A stretch of DNA of 64,000 nucleotides. It comes from Agromyces sp. LHK192. Lineage in GTDB: Bacteria; Actinomycetota; Actinomycetes; Actinomycetales; Microbacteriaceae. A program made the translations under genes and the position numbers. The notes under the pieces were generated by a model, which was given only the letters and a program-made list of their open reading frames with translations, was not told the origin of the DNA and did no database searches. Position 1 is the first letter of the stretch. Each line of letters opens with the position of its first letter. Positions 32,882 to 41,199 of this stretch are shown in pieces. The DNA is taken from positions 3,410,001 through 3,474,000 of the forward strand of contig NZ_CP034753.1 in assembly GCF_004006235.1 (NCBI RefSeq). The letters run 5' to 3'.

Positions 32882-33409
32882 TTAATGGCCCACAAGATTT
32901 GCAAGCGTGCGTCGCGCTTCGTCTCCGACTAGCCAGCGGAAATCGACCTCGACCTCATCCTCGGCACCTGGCGTCTTCTCGCCCACCTGCGCCGCAGCCA
33001 GCCAAAACTTTCCTGTGGCAGTGCACGAGAAGGCCGACTCGGGGCCCGAAAGATCGCGGTTGTAGGTGAACGCTCCGGAGTCATCCACCATCCATTGTTC
33101 AACGTCGACCCACCCAGTTGTTTCGCGGGTGATACGCCAGGGCCGGTCGCTACTCCAGGAAAGACCGCCGCGACCCGAAACGTGGAACAGCACGTATCCC
33201 CGGACCTCACCGTCCCACGACAATTCGCCGACCGTCTCGTCGAACGTTGACGCCCCTGAGTCAGTCCTCGCGGTCGGCATGGCAACGACCATAGCCGACG
33301 CGTTCGACGCAGCCCGCGAATGCCCGCTAGCCGGTCCCTCACCGTGCATCCGAGCGGCGACGAGGATCTCAATCAGGAGCGGCGCATCGGATGTACGTAA
33401 GACCCGCAC
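32882..33409 (-). CDS. Hypothetical protein carried by the island
   Basis: The 175-residue frame opens with GTG 33409; in-frame ATGs near residues 18 and 40 are alternative starts. The likely folded core begins near residue 52 (FDETVGELSWDGEVRGYVLF) and is rich in Trp and beta-strand-like segments (WMVDDSGAFTYNRDL, EVDFRWLVGDEARRTLANL). There is no signal peptide or known motif. Codon use is less GC-rich than in flanking genes. It might be an immunity-type or cargo protein, but nothing in the sequence proves this. Confidence 0.5.
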   Translation of the reverse strand: MRVLRTSDAPLLIEILVAARMHGEGPASGHSRAASNASAMVVAMPTARTDSGASTFDETVGELSWDGEVRGYVLFHVSGRGGLSWSSDRPWRITRETTGWVDVEQWMVDDSGAFTYNRDLSGPESAFSCTATGKFWLAAAQVGEKTPGAEDEVEVDFRWLVGDEARRTLANLVGH

Positions 33410-33453
33410 GATGAAATGCCTGATGACGGCTCCCTAACTGCAACCCTGATCCC

Positions 33454-34081
33454 ATGAGCGCAATCAAGATCGGCTACGCCCGAGTCTCGACGAACGAGCA
33501 AGACCTCACCGCGCAGCGAATCGGCCTCACCACGCTCGGCGTCGACCCGGAAACATCTACGACGACCACGGCCTCACCGGCTCCAATCGTGCCCCGGCCT
33601 GCGCGAAGCGATGGCCGCCACCCGCCGCGGCGACACCCTGGTCGTGACCAAGCTCGAACGACTCGCGCGATCACTGCCGGACGCCCGCGACATCGCCGAT
33701 GAACTGACGACCAAAGGCGTGGCCCTCAGCCTTGGCGGCAGCGTCTACGACCCCGCAGATCCTGTCGGTCGGCTCCTCTTCAATGTGCTCGGAATGGTGG
33801 CCGAGTTCGAAGCCGATCTGATTCGTGCGCGCACACGCGAAGGAATGGCCGTCGCCAGAGCGAAGGGCCGACTCCGCGGCAAGCAACCAAACCTCTCGGT
33901 ATCGCAACGCAAGCATCTGCTCGAGCTCCATGACGCAGGCGCCCACACGCAGGCAGAACTTGCCGAACTCTTCCGAATCTCACGGACCACTGTGTATCGC
34001 GAGCTGCGGCGCCGAGCGGCCGCGACGCCCCCGCGGGTAGCTGCCCGGGTTGCGTCGCTACGATCGAAGCGCCCAGGGTGA
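33454..34081 (+). pseudogene. Serine recombinase (resolvase/invertase), two frameshifts
   Basis: The N-terminus KIGYARVSTNEQDLTAQ carries the catalytic Ser of the resolvase family and runs in one frame from ATG 33454. Continuity is lost near 33552 (one base missing before the expected YDDHGLTGSNRA block) and again near 33591. The remainder is intact in the third frame from about 33600: TRRGDTLVVTKLERLARSL, GRLLFNVLGMVAEFEADLI, and a C-terminal helix-turn-helix (TQAELAELFRISRTTVYREL). The stop lies within the island's right inverted repeat. Either a real pseudogene or two sequencing errors. Confidence 0.85.
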
Positions 34082-34101
34082 CGCAGTGATCGGTTGAGAC
34101 C
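34077..34101. repeat. Right terminal inverted repeat of the island
   Basis: Contains GTGATCGGTTGAGACC (34086-34101), the exact complement of the left end's first 16 bases. The TGA stop of the recombinase remnant is inside it. Confidence 0.85.
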
Positions 34102-34162
34102 ACCACCGAAACGGGCGCCCGGCAGCCGAGGCCGCCGGGCGCCCGCCCGCATCGAGGGCGAT

Positions 34163-36427
34163 TCAGGCGAACTCCGCCCCCCAGGCGTCGCCGGCCTCGC
34201 CCTCGGCGGAGACGGTCTCCCCCGACACGGAGAACCGTGCCGACCGCCCGTCGGGTGCCGTCACCGTCGTGCCCGAGGCATCCGTCGCGCCCGGGTACAC
34301 GCGCAACGTGAGCCCGTCGAAGTAGTCCGACTCCGGCGAGGTCACGTCGGCGCCGATCGCGAGCACGGCACCCTCCCGCACGTACAGCGGAACGGTGTCG
34401 AACCCGTGGCGCTCACGTCGCCATGAGCCGGGCGAGGTCACGAGCTCGCCCGTCCACCAGTTCGTCCAACGCCCGGCAGGCAGGTAGAACTCGACATCGC
34501 CAGATGCATCGAACACCGGTGCCACGAGCAACGACGGGCCGAGCATGTACTGGCGATCGAGGTACGCCGCGCCGGGGTCGTCGGCGAACTCGAGCGCCAT
34601 CGGCCGCATGACCGGCACCCCCGTTCGCGAGGCGTCGAGCCCGAGCTGGTAGAGGTACGGCATGAGCGAGATCTTCAGCCTCGTGAAGACGCGGGCCACG
34701 TCGACCGCCTCGTCGTCGAACGCCCACGGCACCCGATACGACCCCGAGCCGTGGAAGCGCGAGTGCGTACCGAGCAGGCCGAACGCCACCCACCGCTTGA
34801 ACACCCCGGCATCCGGTGTCCCCTCGAAGCCGCCGATGTCGTGACTCCAGAACGAGAACCCCGACAGCGCGAGCGAGAGCCCGCCGCGCAGCGTCTCGGC
34901 CATCGACTCGAACGTCGAGGTGGAGTCGCCGCCCCAGTGCACCGGCAGCCGCTGACCGCCGGCGGTCGCCGATCGCGCGAAGAGCACCGCCTCGCCCGCG
35001 CCGCGCTCCTGCTCGAGCACCTCGAACACGGCCTCGTTGTAGAGCTGGGTGTAGCGGTTGTGCATGCGGTCGGGCGCCGAACCGTCGAAGTACTCGACCT
35101 CGGTCGGGATCCGCTCGCCGAAGTCGGTCTTGAAGCAGTCGACGCCCTGCGCGACCAGCGCCCGGAGGTGATCCTGGTACCAGCGCGTCGCGTCCGGGTT
35201 GGTGAAGTCGACGAGACCCATGCCCGCCTGCCAGAGGTCCCACTGCCAGACCAAGCCGTCCGGGCGCCTGACGAGGTATCCGCGCTCGGCGGCCTCGGCG
35301 AAGAGCTTCGAGCGCTGGCCGATGTACGGGTTCAGCCAGACGCACACGCGCAGGCCCTTGGCGTGCAGGCGCGAGAGCATCCCGTCGGGGTCGGGGAACG
35401 TCCGCGGGTCCCATTCGAAGTCGCACCAGTTGAACTCGCGCATCCAGAAGCAGTCGAAGTGGAACACGCTCACGGGCAGGTCGCGCGCGGCCATCTCGTC
35501 GACGAAGCGGTTCACGGTCGCCTCGTCGTAGTCCGTCGTGAACGAGGTCGACAGCCACAGGCCGTACGACCAGGCGGGCACCCGAGCCGGCCTGCCGACG
35601 AGTTCGGTGTACCGCTCGAGCACCCCGGCGGGCGTGCCGCCGTAGATCACGAAGTACTCGAGCGACTCCCCGGGCACCGAGAACTGCACCCGCTCGACGG
35701 CCTCGGATCCGATCTCGTAGGACACATGCCCGGTGTCGTTCACGAGCACGCCGTAGCCCCGGTTGGTGAGGTAGAACGGCACGTTCTTGTACGCCTGCTC
35801 CGACGAAGTGCCGCCGTCGGCGTTCCAGATGTCGACGGTCTGCCCGTTCTTGACGAGCGGCCCGAACCGTTCGCCGAGCCCGTAGACGAGTTCGCCGACG
35901 CCGAGCGAGAGCTGCTGGACCGTGTACGCGGGAGCCGCGGCCCGTGGCGTGCCCTCACGAGCGTTGCCGACGGGCACGCCGTCGAGTTGCGCATCCGGGC
36001 GCACGCGCATGTTCGCGATCGACTTGTCGCCGGCCGTGACGATCGGGCGCCCGTCGACCTCGAACGCGAGCCCGAACGGGGCGCCGGGCGCGACCCGCAC
36101 CGAGAGCCGCCCCGAGGTGAGCATCCCGCCGGTGTCGTCGACCACGACGACCCCGTGCCCCTCCCGCGCACCGACGAGGTCGAAGCCCTGCGGCTTCGGC
36201 CCTCCGGCGTGATGCTCGACGCGCACCCCGATCACGTCGGGCAGGGGCGAGGAGAGCGTCACCGTGAGCAGCGGGCGGTTCAGCGTGTCGCCGCGCTTGG
36301 CGATCACCCCGGTCGTCGCAAAGACCTGCAGCCGGTGTTCGCCATCGGCCCAGATGTCGTACGCCTCCCGGCCGTAGAGGGGTTCGATGCCCGGCCTGAT
36401 CTGCCAGAACCCGTCGGTGAACTTCAT
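34163..36427 (-). CDS. yicI: GH31 alpha-xylosidase (YicI-like)
   Basis: The 754-residue cytoplasmic GH31 enzyme removes alpha-xylose from xyloglucan oligosaccharides (isoprimeverose type). It begins MKFTDGFWQIRPG like E. coli YicI. The nucleophile Asp is in CFKTDFGERIP, the acid/base Asp in PVHWGGDSTS, and FSFWSHDIGGFEG is conserved. Length (772 in YicI) and block order match. ATG 36427 is chosen over a slightly longer frame because homology starts there. It is last in an operon behind binding protein and two permeases, implying intracellular degradation of imported xylo-oligosaccharides. Confidence 0.93.
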   Translation of the reverse strand: MKFTDGFWQIRPGIEPLYGREAYDIWADGEHRLQVFATTGVIAKRGDTLNRPLLTVTLSSPLPDVIGVRVEHHAGGPKPQGFDLVGAREGHGVVVVDDTGGMLTSGRLSVRVAPGAPFGLAFEVDGRPIVTAGDKSIANMRVRPDAQLDGVPVGNAREGTPRAAAPAYTVQQLSLGVGELVYGLGERFGPLVKNGQTVDIWNADGGTSSEQAYKNVPFYLTNRGYGVLVNDTGHVSYEIGSEAVERVQFSVPGESLEYFVIYGGTPAGVLERYTELVGRPARVPAWSYGLWLSTSFTTDYDEATVNRFVDEMAARDLPVSVFHFDCFWMREFNWCDFEWDPRTFPDPDGMLSRLHAKGLRVCVWLNPYIGQRSKLFAEAAERGYLVRRPDGLVWQWDLWQAGMGLVDFTNPDATRWYQDHLRALVAQGVDCFKTDFGERIPTEVEYFDGSAPDRMHNRYTQLYNEAVFEVLEQERGAGEAVLFARSATAGGQRLPVHWGGDSTSTFESMAETLRGGLSLALSGFSFWSHDIGGFEGTPDAGVFKRWVAFGLLGTHSRFHGSGSYRVPWAFDDEAVDVARVFTRLKISLMPYLYQLGLDASRTGVPVMRPMALEFADDPGAAYLDRQYMLGPSLLVAPVFDASGDVEFYLPAGRWTNWWTGELVTSPGSWRRERHGFDTVPLYVREGAVLAIGADVTSPESDYFDGLTLRVYPGATDASGTTVTAPDGRSARFSVSGETVSAEGEAGDAWGAEFA

Positions 36428-36474
36428 GGAGGGGTGTTCCTTTCGCACGGGCCGCGGCGGGCGGCATCCGTTGT

Positions 36475-36533
36475 GTTCGTGAGGTGGGCGCGACTCGCCT
36501 GCGGTGGGGCGACGTTCGCGAGGTGGGCGCGAC
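36475..36533. repeat. 39-bp-period direct repeat between permease and alpha-xylosidase genes
   Basis: GTTCGTGAGGTGGGCGCGAC (36475-36494) recurs at 36514-36533 with one mismatch, in the 111-base gap before the GH31 start. Function unknown; likely a local duplication. Confidence 0.8.
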
Positions 36534-36538
36534 GCGCG

Positions 36539-37525
36539 CTACTTGACCGCGCCCGCAGTGATGCCGCGGGTGAGCGTGCGCTGGAAGATGAGGAAGAAGA
36601 TCAGCGTCGGGATAACGCCGAGCAGCGCCGACGCGCTCGTCGTCGTGACGTCCATGAGCCGGTCGCCCTGCAGGGTCGTGATCGCGACCGGCACCGTCTG
36701 GTTGTCGTTCGAGATCAGGAAGGTGAGGGGGATCAGGAACTCGTTCCACGTCCAGATGAAGAAGAAGATGAGGAGCACCGACAGCGTGCCCTTGCTGATC
36801 GGGAGCACCACCTTCACGAGCGTGCGCAGTCGGCCCGCGCCGTCGAGGGCGGCCGCCTCGAGCACCTCCTTCGGGAAGGTGCCGAACACGCTCGACAGCA
36901 GGTAGGTGCCGAACGCCGCCTGGATCACGGTGAAGATGATGATGATCGCGAGCTGCGTATCGTAGAGGCCCACCGACTTGAACATGTAGTACAGCGGGTA
37001 GAGCAGCGCCTCCTGCGGAATGAGGTCCGCGAGCAGGAACAGCAGCAGGATGCCCGTCCGGTACTTCACCCGCCCGATGCCGAGCGCGTACGCGTTCAGC
37101 ACCGACAGCGCCACCGCGAGCACCGCGACCGACCCCGAGATCAGGAAGCTGTTCCAGAGCTTCTGCGGGAAGTCGACCCGGTTCCAGAACGTCACGATGC
37201 CGTCGAAGTAGAGCTCCTTCGGCAGCATCAACGGCCCCGACGTGTTGTAGTCGGTCGGCGACTTGAACGAGTTGATGAGGATCAGGATGAACGGCACTGC
37301 GACGACGATGCCGAACACGATCGCCACGCCGAGCCAGATCCAGTCCTTCGCGGTCTTGCGCGCACCGGGCGTTCGATCGCGCCCGGCGCGCTTCGTGCGA
37401 CCGGTTCCGCGACCCGGGGTCATCGCGCCGTCGGCGCCGACGAGCGGAACCGTGCCCGCTCCGGCCGCCGACAGCGGCGTGACGGGCGCGACCTCGTTGA
37501 CCATGGTGCGGTCGATGTGCGACAT
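36539..37525 (-). CDS. Carbohydrate ABC permease (MalG type, GH31 operon)
   Basis: The 328-residue permease has a 60-residue basic/Gly-rich N-terminal tail, six helices and the EAA loop EAAALDGAGRLRTLVKVVLP. Its ATG overlaps the previous stop by one base. It transports, with its partner and a shared ATPase, the substrate of the GH31 operon. Confidence 0.92.
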   Translation of the reverse strand: MSHIDRTMVNEVAPVTPLSAAGAGTVPLVGADGAMTPGRGTGRTKRAGRDRTPGARKTAKDWIWLGVAIVFGIVVAVPFILILINSFKSPTDYNTSGPLMLPKELYFDGIVTFWNRVDFPQKLWNSFLISGSVAVLAVALSVLNAYALGIGRVKYRTGILLLFLLADLIPQEALLYPLYYMFKSVGLYDTQLAIIIIFTVIQAAFGTYLLSSVFGTFPKEVLEAAALDGAGRLRTLVKVVLPISKGTLSVLLIFFFIWTWNEFLIPLTFLISNDNQTVPVAITTLQGDRLMDVTTTSASALLGVIPTLIFFLIFQRTLTRGITAGAVK

Positions 37526-38487
37526 CAGCGCTCACTCTCCGATCGCTCGACGCGGGCCTGCAGGCGGATGAAGCCGATGGCGACCAGCACGACCACGACC
37601 GTCAGCGCCGTGGCGATGGTCGCGCCGTATCCGACCTGCTGGCTCTGGAAGAACTGGATGTACGAGTAGTAGGAGGGCACGATCGTCGCCGTTCCCGGCC
37701 CGCCGCCGGTGAGGGCGTAGATGGGCCCGAAGACCTTGAGCGCCGCGATCGTGCAGGTCAGGGTCACCACGAAGATCTCGGGGCGGATCGCCGAAACCGT
37801 GATGTAGCGGAACCGTTGGAACCAGCCGGCGCCGTCGAGCTCGGCCGCCTCGTACAGCTCGGGATCCACCCGCTGGAGCGCAGCCATGAAGATCACCACC
37901 GGGTAGCCGATCTGCACCCAGACCATCACGGCCATGATCGAGAGCATCGCCGTGTCGGGGCTGCCGAGCCAGTTGTGCTGCAGCGCGCCCAGGCCGACCG
38001 TCTCGAGCATCGTGTTGAGCGCGCCGTTCTCCGGGCGGAGGATCCAGCCGATGACGATCGCGGCGATCGCGACGGGCAGGATCTGCGGCAGGTAATAGGT
38101 CGCGCGGAGGAAGCTCGCGACGCGTCCGCCGAACTTCCGGCCGATGACGTCGAAGAGCAGCGCCGCGAGCACGAGGCCGAGCAGCGTCGGGATGATCACC
38201 ATCGCGACGATCATCGAGAGCGAGTTGCGGAACGACGCCCAGAACTTCTGGTCCTGGAACAGTTCGATCCAGTTCTCGAGGCCGATGAACTCGGGCGGGC
38301 GGACGCCGCGCCAGTCGGTGAAGCTGAGGTACACGTTCCAGACCAGCGGGATCAGGATGATGAACGTGAAGAGCAGCAGGCCGGGGATCAGGTAGAACCA
38401 GAATCCGCTCGATCGCACGCCCGAGATGGCGCTCATGCCGTCGGCGCGCCGTGAACCCGGCGACCGTGTGGCGAGTGTGGAGACCAC
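37525..38487 (-). CDS. Carbohydrate ABC permease (MalF type, GH31 operon)
   Basis: The 320-residue permease has six helices starting GFWFYLIPGLLLFTFIILIP and the EAA loop EAAELDGAGWFQRFRYITV. Start GTG 38487 follows AAAGGA by about five bases. A perfect 13-bp hairpin lies between the upstream binding-protein stop and this start. An internal ATG (MSAISGV) is a possible alternative. Confidence 0.9.
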   Translation of the reverse strand: MVSTLATRSPGSRRADGMSAISGVRSSGFWFYLIPGLLLFTFIILIPLVWNVYLSFTDWRGVRPPEFIGLENWIELFQDQKFWASFRNSLSMIVAMVIIPTLLGLVLAALLFDVIGRKFGGRVASFLRATYYLPQILPVAIAAIVIGWILRPENGALNTMLETVGLGALQHNWLGSPDTAMLSIMAVMVWVQIGYPVVIFMAALQRVDPELYEAAELDGAGWFQRFRYITVSAIRPEIFVVTLTCTIAALKVFGPIYALTGGGPGTATIVPSYYSYIQFFQSQQVGYGATIATALTVVVVLVAIGFIRLQARVERSESER

Positions 38488-38507
38488 TGTGGTTCCTTTC
38501 GGTGGGT

Positions 38508-38536
38508 GGCCGAGCCCGGCTGTGCCGGGCTCGGCC
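38508..38536 (-). promoter_or_regulatory. Perfect intercistronic hairpin after the binding-protein gene (GH31 operon)
   Basis: GGCCGAGCCCGGC (38508-38520) and GCCGGGCTCGGCC (38524-38536) form a perfect 13-bp stem with loop TGT. It is nine bases after the binding-protein stop and ends 21 bases before the permease start, the classic position of an mRNA-stabilising element that sets binding-protein excess. Confidence 0.75.
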
Positions 38537-38544
38537 GTACCGGG

Positions 38545-39837
38545 TCAGCCGACGATGTCGGCGACACCGTCCTCGTACTCGGTGCCGAGCTGCTCGAGCG
38601 TCTGCTCGGGCGTGAGCGTGCCGTTGACGAGCTCCTGCAACGCGGCGACGAGCTGGTCGTAGAAGTTCGGCGTGGGCCAGTCCGGGTAGAACGACAGGCC
38701 GTCCTGCTCGACCACCGTGTTGAACTCGGTGATGAGTGCGGCCGACTTCTCGTCGGTGATGTCGGCGGGGTCCGCGGCGACCGGGATCGAGCCGTTGTTG
38801 CCGATGAGGGCCTGGATCTCGGGACGCATGGTGATGTCGATGAACTCGTAGGCGAGGTCCTTGTTCGCGGCGTTCTCGGGGACGACCCAGATGTTGCCCG
38901 AGGAACCGGGAACGAGCGTCGACTCGGGGAAGGCGAAGGTGTCCCACTCGAACGTCGTGGCCTCGTTGATCACGCGTCCGGCCCACCATGAGCCCGACAC
39001 CATGATCGGGTACTCGCCGCTCATGAACCCGACGCCCATGTCCTCGGCCTTGAGGCCGGTGGAGTCCTTCGAGATCCAGCCCTTGTCGACGTACTCGGCG
39101 AGCTTCTCGGCCGCATACGTGAGCTCCGGGCCGGTCCAGTCGACCGGGTTCTCGTAGAGCTGGTAGTCGTTCACGAACTGCCGGTCGGCCTGCGAGAGCG
39201 CGAGCTGGTAGAACAGCTGGCCGAGCGGGTACTCGGCTCCGGCCTCGGCGAGCGGCGTGATGCCCTCGGACGCGAACGTGTCGAGGATCTCCTCGAACTC
39301 CGCGTAGGTCGTCGGCTCGGTGAGGCCGCGCTCGTCGAACGCGGTCTTGTTGTAGTACACGGTGACGTACTCGCCGTAGTTCGGGACCCCGTACCAGGGG
39401 CCCGAGCCCATGATGCCCTCGTCGGTGTACTTCGCCGTGGTCTGCAGCGAGGGGGCGAGCATGTCGTCCCAGCCGTACTCCTCGACCGCGTCGGTGATGT
39501 CGGCGAGCAGGCCCTGGCTCGCGAGGAGGCCAGCCGTCGCGTTGCCCTTCGGCGATTCCATGACGTCGGGAGCCTCGTTCGAGTTGAGCACCTGGCTGGC
39601 CGTCGAGCGGATCTGCTCGAAGCTCTTGTCCTCGTACTCGACCGTCGCCCCGGTCTCCTCCTCGAAGATCTCGATGGCCCGGTTCCAGGCGATGCCGACA
39701 TCGCTGTCGGTGCCCTCGAAATGCCAGAGCTTCAGGGTGTTCGGGTCGGACTCGCCGCCGCTCGTGCAGCCGGTGAGCAGTGCGGCCGTGGCGGCCAGTG
39801 CTGCGACGGCGCCGATGCCGCGCTTGGTGATTCGCAT
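38545..39837 (-). CDS. ABC sugar-binding lipoprotein (GH31 operon)
   Basis: The 430-residue solute-binding protein has a lipoprotein signal (MRITKRGIGAVAALAATAAL) with lipobox LLTGC near residue 24. LWHFEGTDSDVGIAWNRAIE, FMSGEYPIMVSGSWWAG and the terminal QTLEQLGTEYEDG are typical of the xylose/chitobiose oligosaccharide-binding group. It is the first gene of the operon. A LacI palindrome is centred about 50 bases upstream of its ATG. Confidence 0.92.
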   Translation of the reverse strand: MRITKRGIGAVAALAATAALLTGCTSGGESDPNTLKLWHFEGTDSDVGIAWNRAIEIFEEETGATVEYEDKSFEQIRSTASQVLNSNEAPDVMESPKGNATAGLLASQGLLADITDAVEEYGWDDMLAPSLQTTAKYTDEGIMGSGPWYGVPNYGEYVTVYYNKTAFDERGLTEPTTYAEFEEILDTFASEGITPLAEAGAEYPLGQLFYQLALSQADRQFVNDYQLYENPVDWTGPELTYAAEKLAEYVDKGWISKDSTGLKAEDMGVGFMSGEYPIMVSGSWWAGRVINEATTFEWDTFAFPESTLVPGSSGNIWVVPENAANKDLAYEFIDITMRPEIQALIGNNGSIPVAADPADITDEKSAALITEFNTVVEQDGLSFYPDWPTPNFYDQLVAALQELVNGTLTPEQTLEQLGTEYEDGVADIVG

Positions 39838-39880
39838 GGTGGGTTCCTCTCGGTGGTGCGGTATGGGTGGTCGTGGAGTT

Positions 39881-39896
39881 GTCGAAGCGCTTCGAC
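39881..39896. promoter_or_regulatory. LacI-family operator upstream of the GH31/ABC operon
   Basis: GTCGAAGCGCTTCGAC is a perfect 16-bp palindrome. Its core TCGAAGCGCTTCGA is repeated exactly upstream of the adjacent LacI gene at 41031-41044. A central CG in a 14-bp core is the LacI-family form. Confidence 0.85.
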
Positions 39897-39960
39897 GATG
39901 CTGCTGCGTCGACCGAGGTGCGATTCGATTCGGTGCGATGGAACGTTGCGAGCGGATGCC

Positions 39961-40983
39961 TCAGAGCCGCGGCCGCGAGACCGATCCGCGGGACTCTGTG
40001 ACGGGAGGGATGAGTTCGACGCCCGAGGCGTCCGCCCCGCGCACCTGGCGCAGGGCCGACTCGACCGCGATGCGGCACATCTGGTCGAGTGGCAGTGGGA
40101 TGCAGCTGAGCGGGACGACGAGGTGCGAGGTGTCGTAGCTCGCGCACGCGGCGAACAGCGACAGGTCGCCGGGCACCTCGAGCCCGAGCTGGCCGACCCG
40201 ACGGAGCACGGCCTCGACGACCGGCTCGTTGCAGTGGAACACGACGGCCGTCAGATCGGGGGAGCGCTCGAGCAGCACGTCGAACTGACGTTCGGCGTCG
40301 CCTCGGGCGAGGGTCGGAGTCACGACGTCGAGCCGGATGCCGCGGGCCGCGGCCTCGGCCTCGAGTCCGCGGTTGAACCGCTGCACGAAGCCCGTGCCGC
40401 GCTCCAGGTAGGTGGGCGGATGCCCCACCACACCGATCACCCGGTGGCCGGCCTCGGCGAGTGTGGACACCGCCAGCCTCCCGGCGCGCTCGAAGTCGAG
40501 GTCGACGCAGGCGACGCCGTCGCCGCCCCGGCCGTCGTCGCCGGGGATGCCGATGAACGCGGCGGGCAGCGCGGCACGACGCACGACGTCGACGCGCTCG
40601 TCATGGGCTTTGACCCCCATCGCGACGACACCGTCGACCAGCGACGACGCGGCGACGCGTCGGATGCCGGAGACGTCGTCGTCCGTGGCGAGCAGCAGCA
40701 CGTCGTAGTCGTGCCTGCGCGCCGTGTCGACGACGGCGGTGACGAATCGCATGTGCGTGGGCAGGTGCCCGTCGGTGTGGATCGGGGCCGAGAGCGCGAG
40801 GATGTTCGTCCTCGCGCCGGCCAGCATGCGTGCACCGGCGTTCGGCTGGTAATCGAGCTCGCGGATGGCGTCCGCGATGCGCGATCGTGTCGACGCGCCG
40901 ATCGCACGCTTGCCGGAGAGGGCGTAGGAGACGGTCGAGATGGAGACGCCAGCCGCCTTCGCGACATCGCTGATCGTCACCAT
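39961..40983 (-). CDS. LacI-family regulator of the GH31/ABC operon
   Basis: The 340-residue repressor starts MVTISDVAKAAGVSISTVSY (helix-turn-helix) with a hinge PNAGARMLAGARTNIL and a sugar-sensing domain (DGVVAMGVK, HPPTYLERGTGFVQRF). It lies upstream of, and on the same strand as, the operon, 123 bases from the binding-protein start. The identical operator before its own promoter suggests autoregulation. A much longer open frame upstream is non-coding. Confidence 0.92.
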   Translation of the reverse strand: MVTISDVAKAAGVSISTVSYALSGKRAIGASTRSRIADAIRELDYQPNAGARMLAGARTNILALSAPIHTDGHLPTHMRFVTAVVDTARRHDYDVLLLATDDDVSGIRRVAASSLVDGVVAMGVKAHDERVDVVRRAALPAAFIGIPGDDGRGGDGVACVDLDFERAGRLAVSTLAEAGHRVIGVVGHPPTYLERGTGFVQRFNRGLEAEAAARGIRLDVVTPTLARGDAERQFDVLLERSPDLTAVVFHCNEPVVEAVLRRVGQLGLEVPGDLSLFAACASYDTSHLVVPLSCIPLPLDQMCRIAVESALRQVRGADASGVELIPPVTESRGSVSRPRL

Positions 40984-41030
40984 CCCGGTACCCCCCTTTG
41001 GACCCCTCGGCGTCGTCGGCGCCTCGATTT

Positions 41031-41044
41031 TCGAAGCGCTTCGA
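41031..41044. promoter_or_regulatory. LacI-family operator upstream of the regulator gene
   Basis: TCGAAGCGCTTCGA, identical to the core of the site at 39881-39896, 48 bases before the regulator ATG. Two identical 14-bp palindromes in the same locus are very unlikely by chance. Confidence 0.85.
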
Positions 41045-41199
41045 TGACGTGGAAGCGAGAGTACGTCACGCCCCGGGCCGCGCGCAAGCCTTTTTGTTGG
41101 AAATAACGACAATTGGCCCGGCCAGGGTCGCGGTACCGTCGAGGTCATGACCCAGCACGCAGCGCACGGTGCCGGAGCGCCCGTCCCGGGCAGCATCCG

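Larger units (their letters stand above)
31389..34101. mobile_element. 2.7-kb decayed mobile island bounded by 25-bp inverted repeats
   Basis: The ends carry GGTCTCAACCGATCAC at 31389-31404 and its exact complement at 34086-34101. The match continues inward to 25 bases with three mismatches. Between them lie a broken IS30 transposase, two unknown genes of lower GC (about 55% in 32641-32700) and a broken serine recombinase whose stop codon lies inside the right repeat. No clear target duplication is visible. It separates the GH127 and GH31 sugar loci. Confidence 0.7.

Noticed and set aside
31336..34101. Prophage or integrative element
   Set aside because: No integrase, phage structural genes, tRNA target or long attachment repeats; only an IS30 remnant, a recombinase remnant and two small genes.
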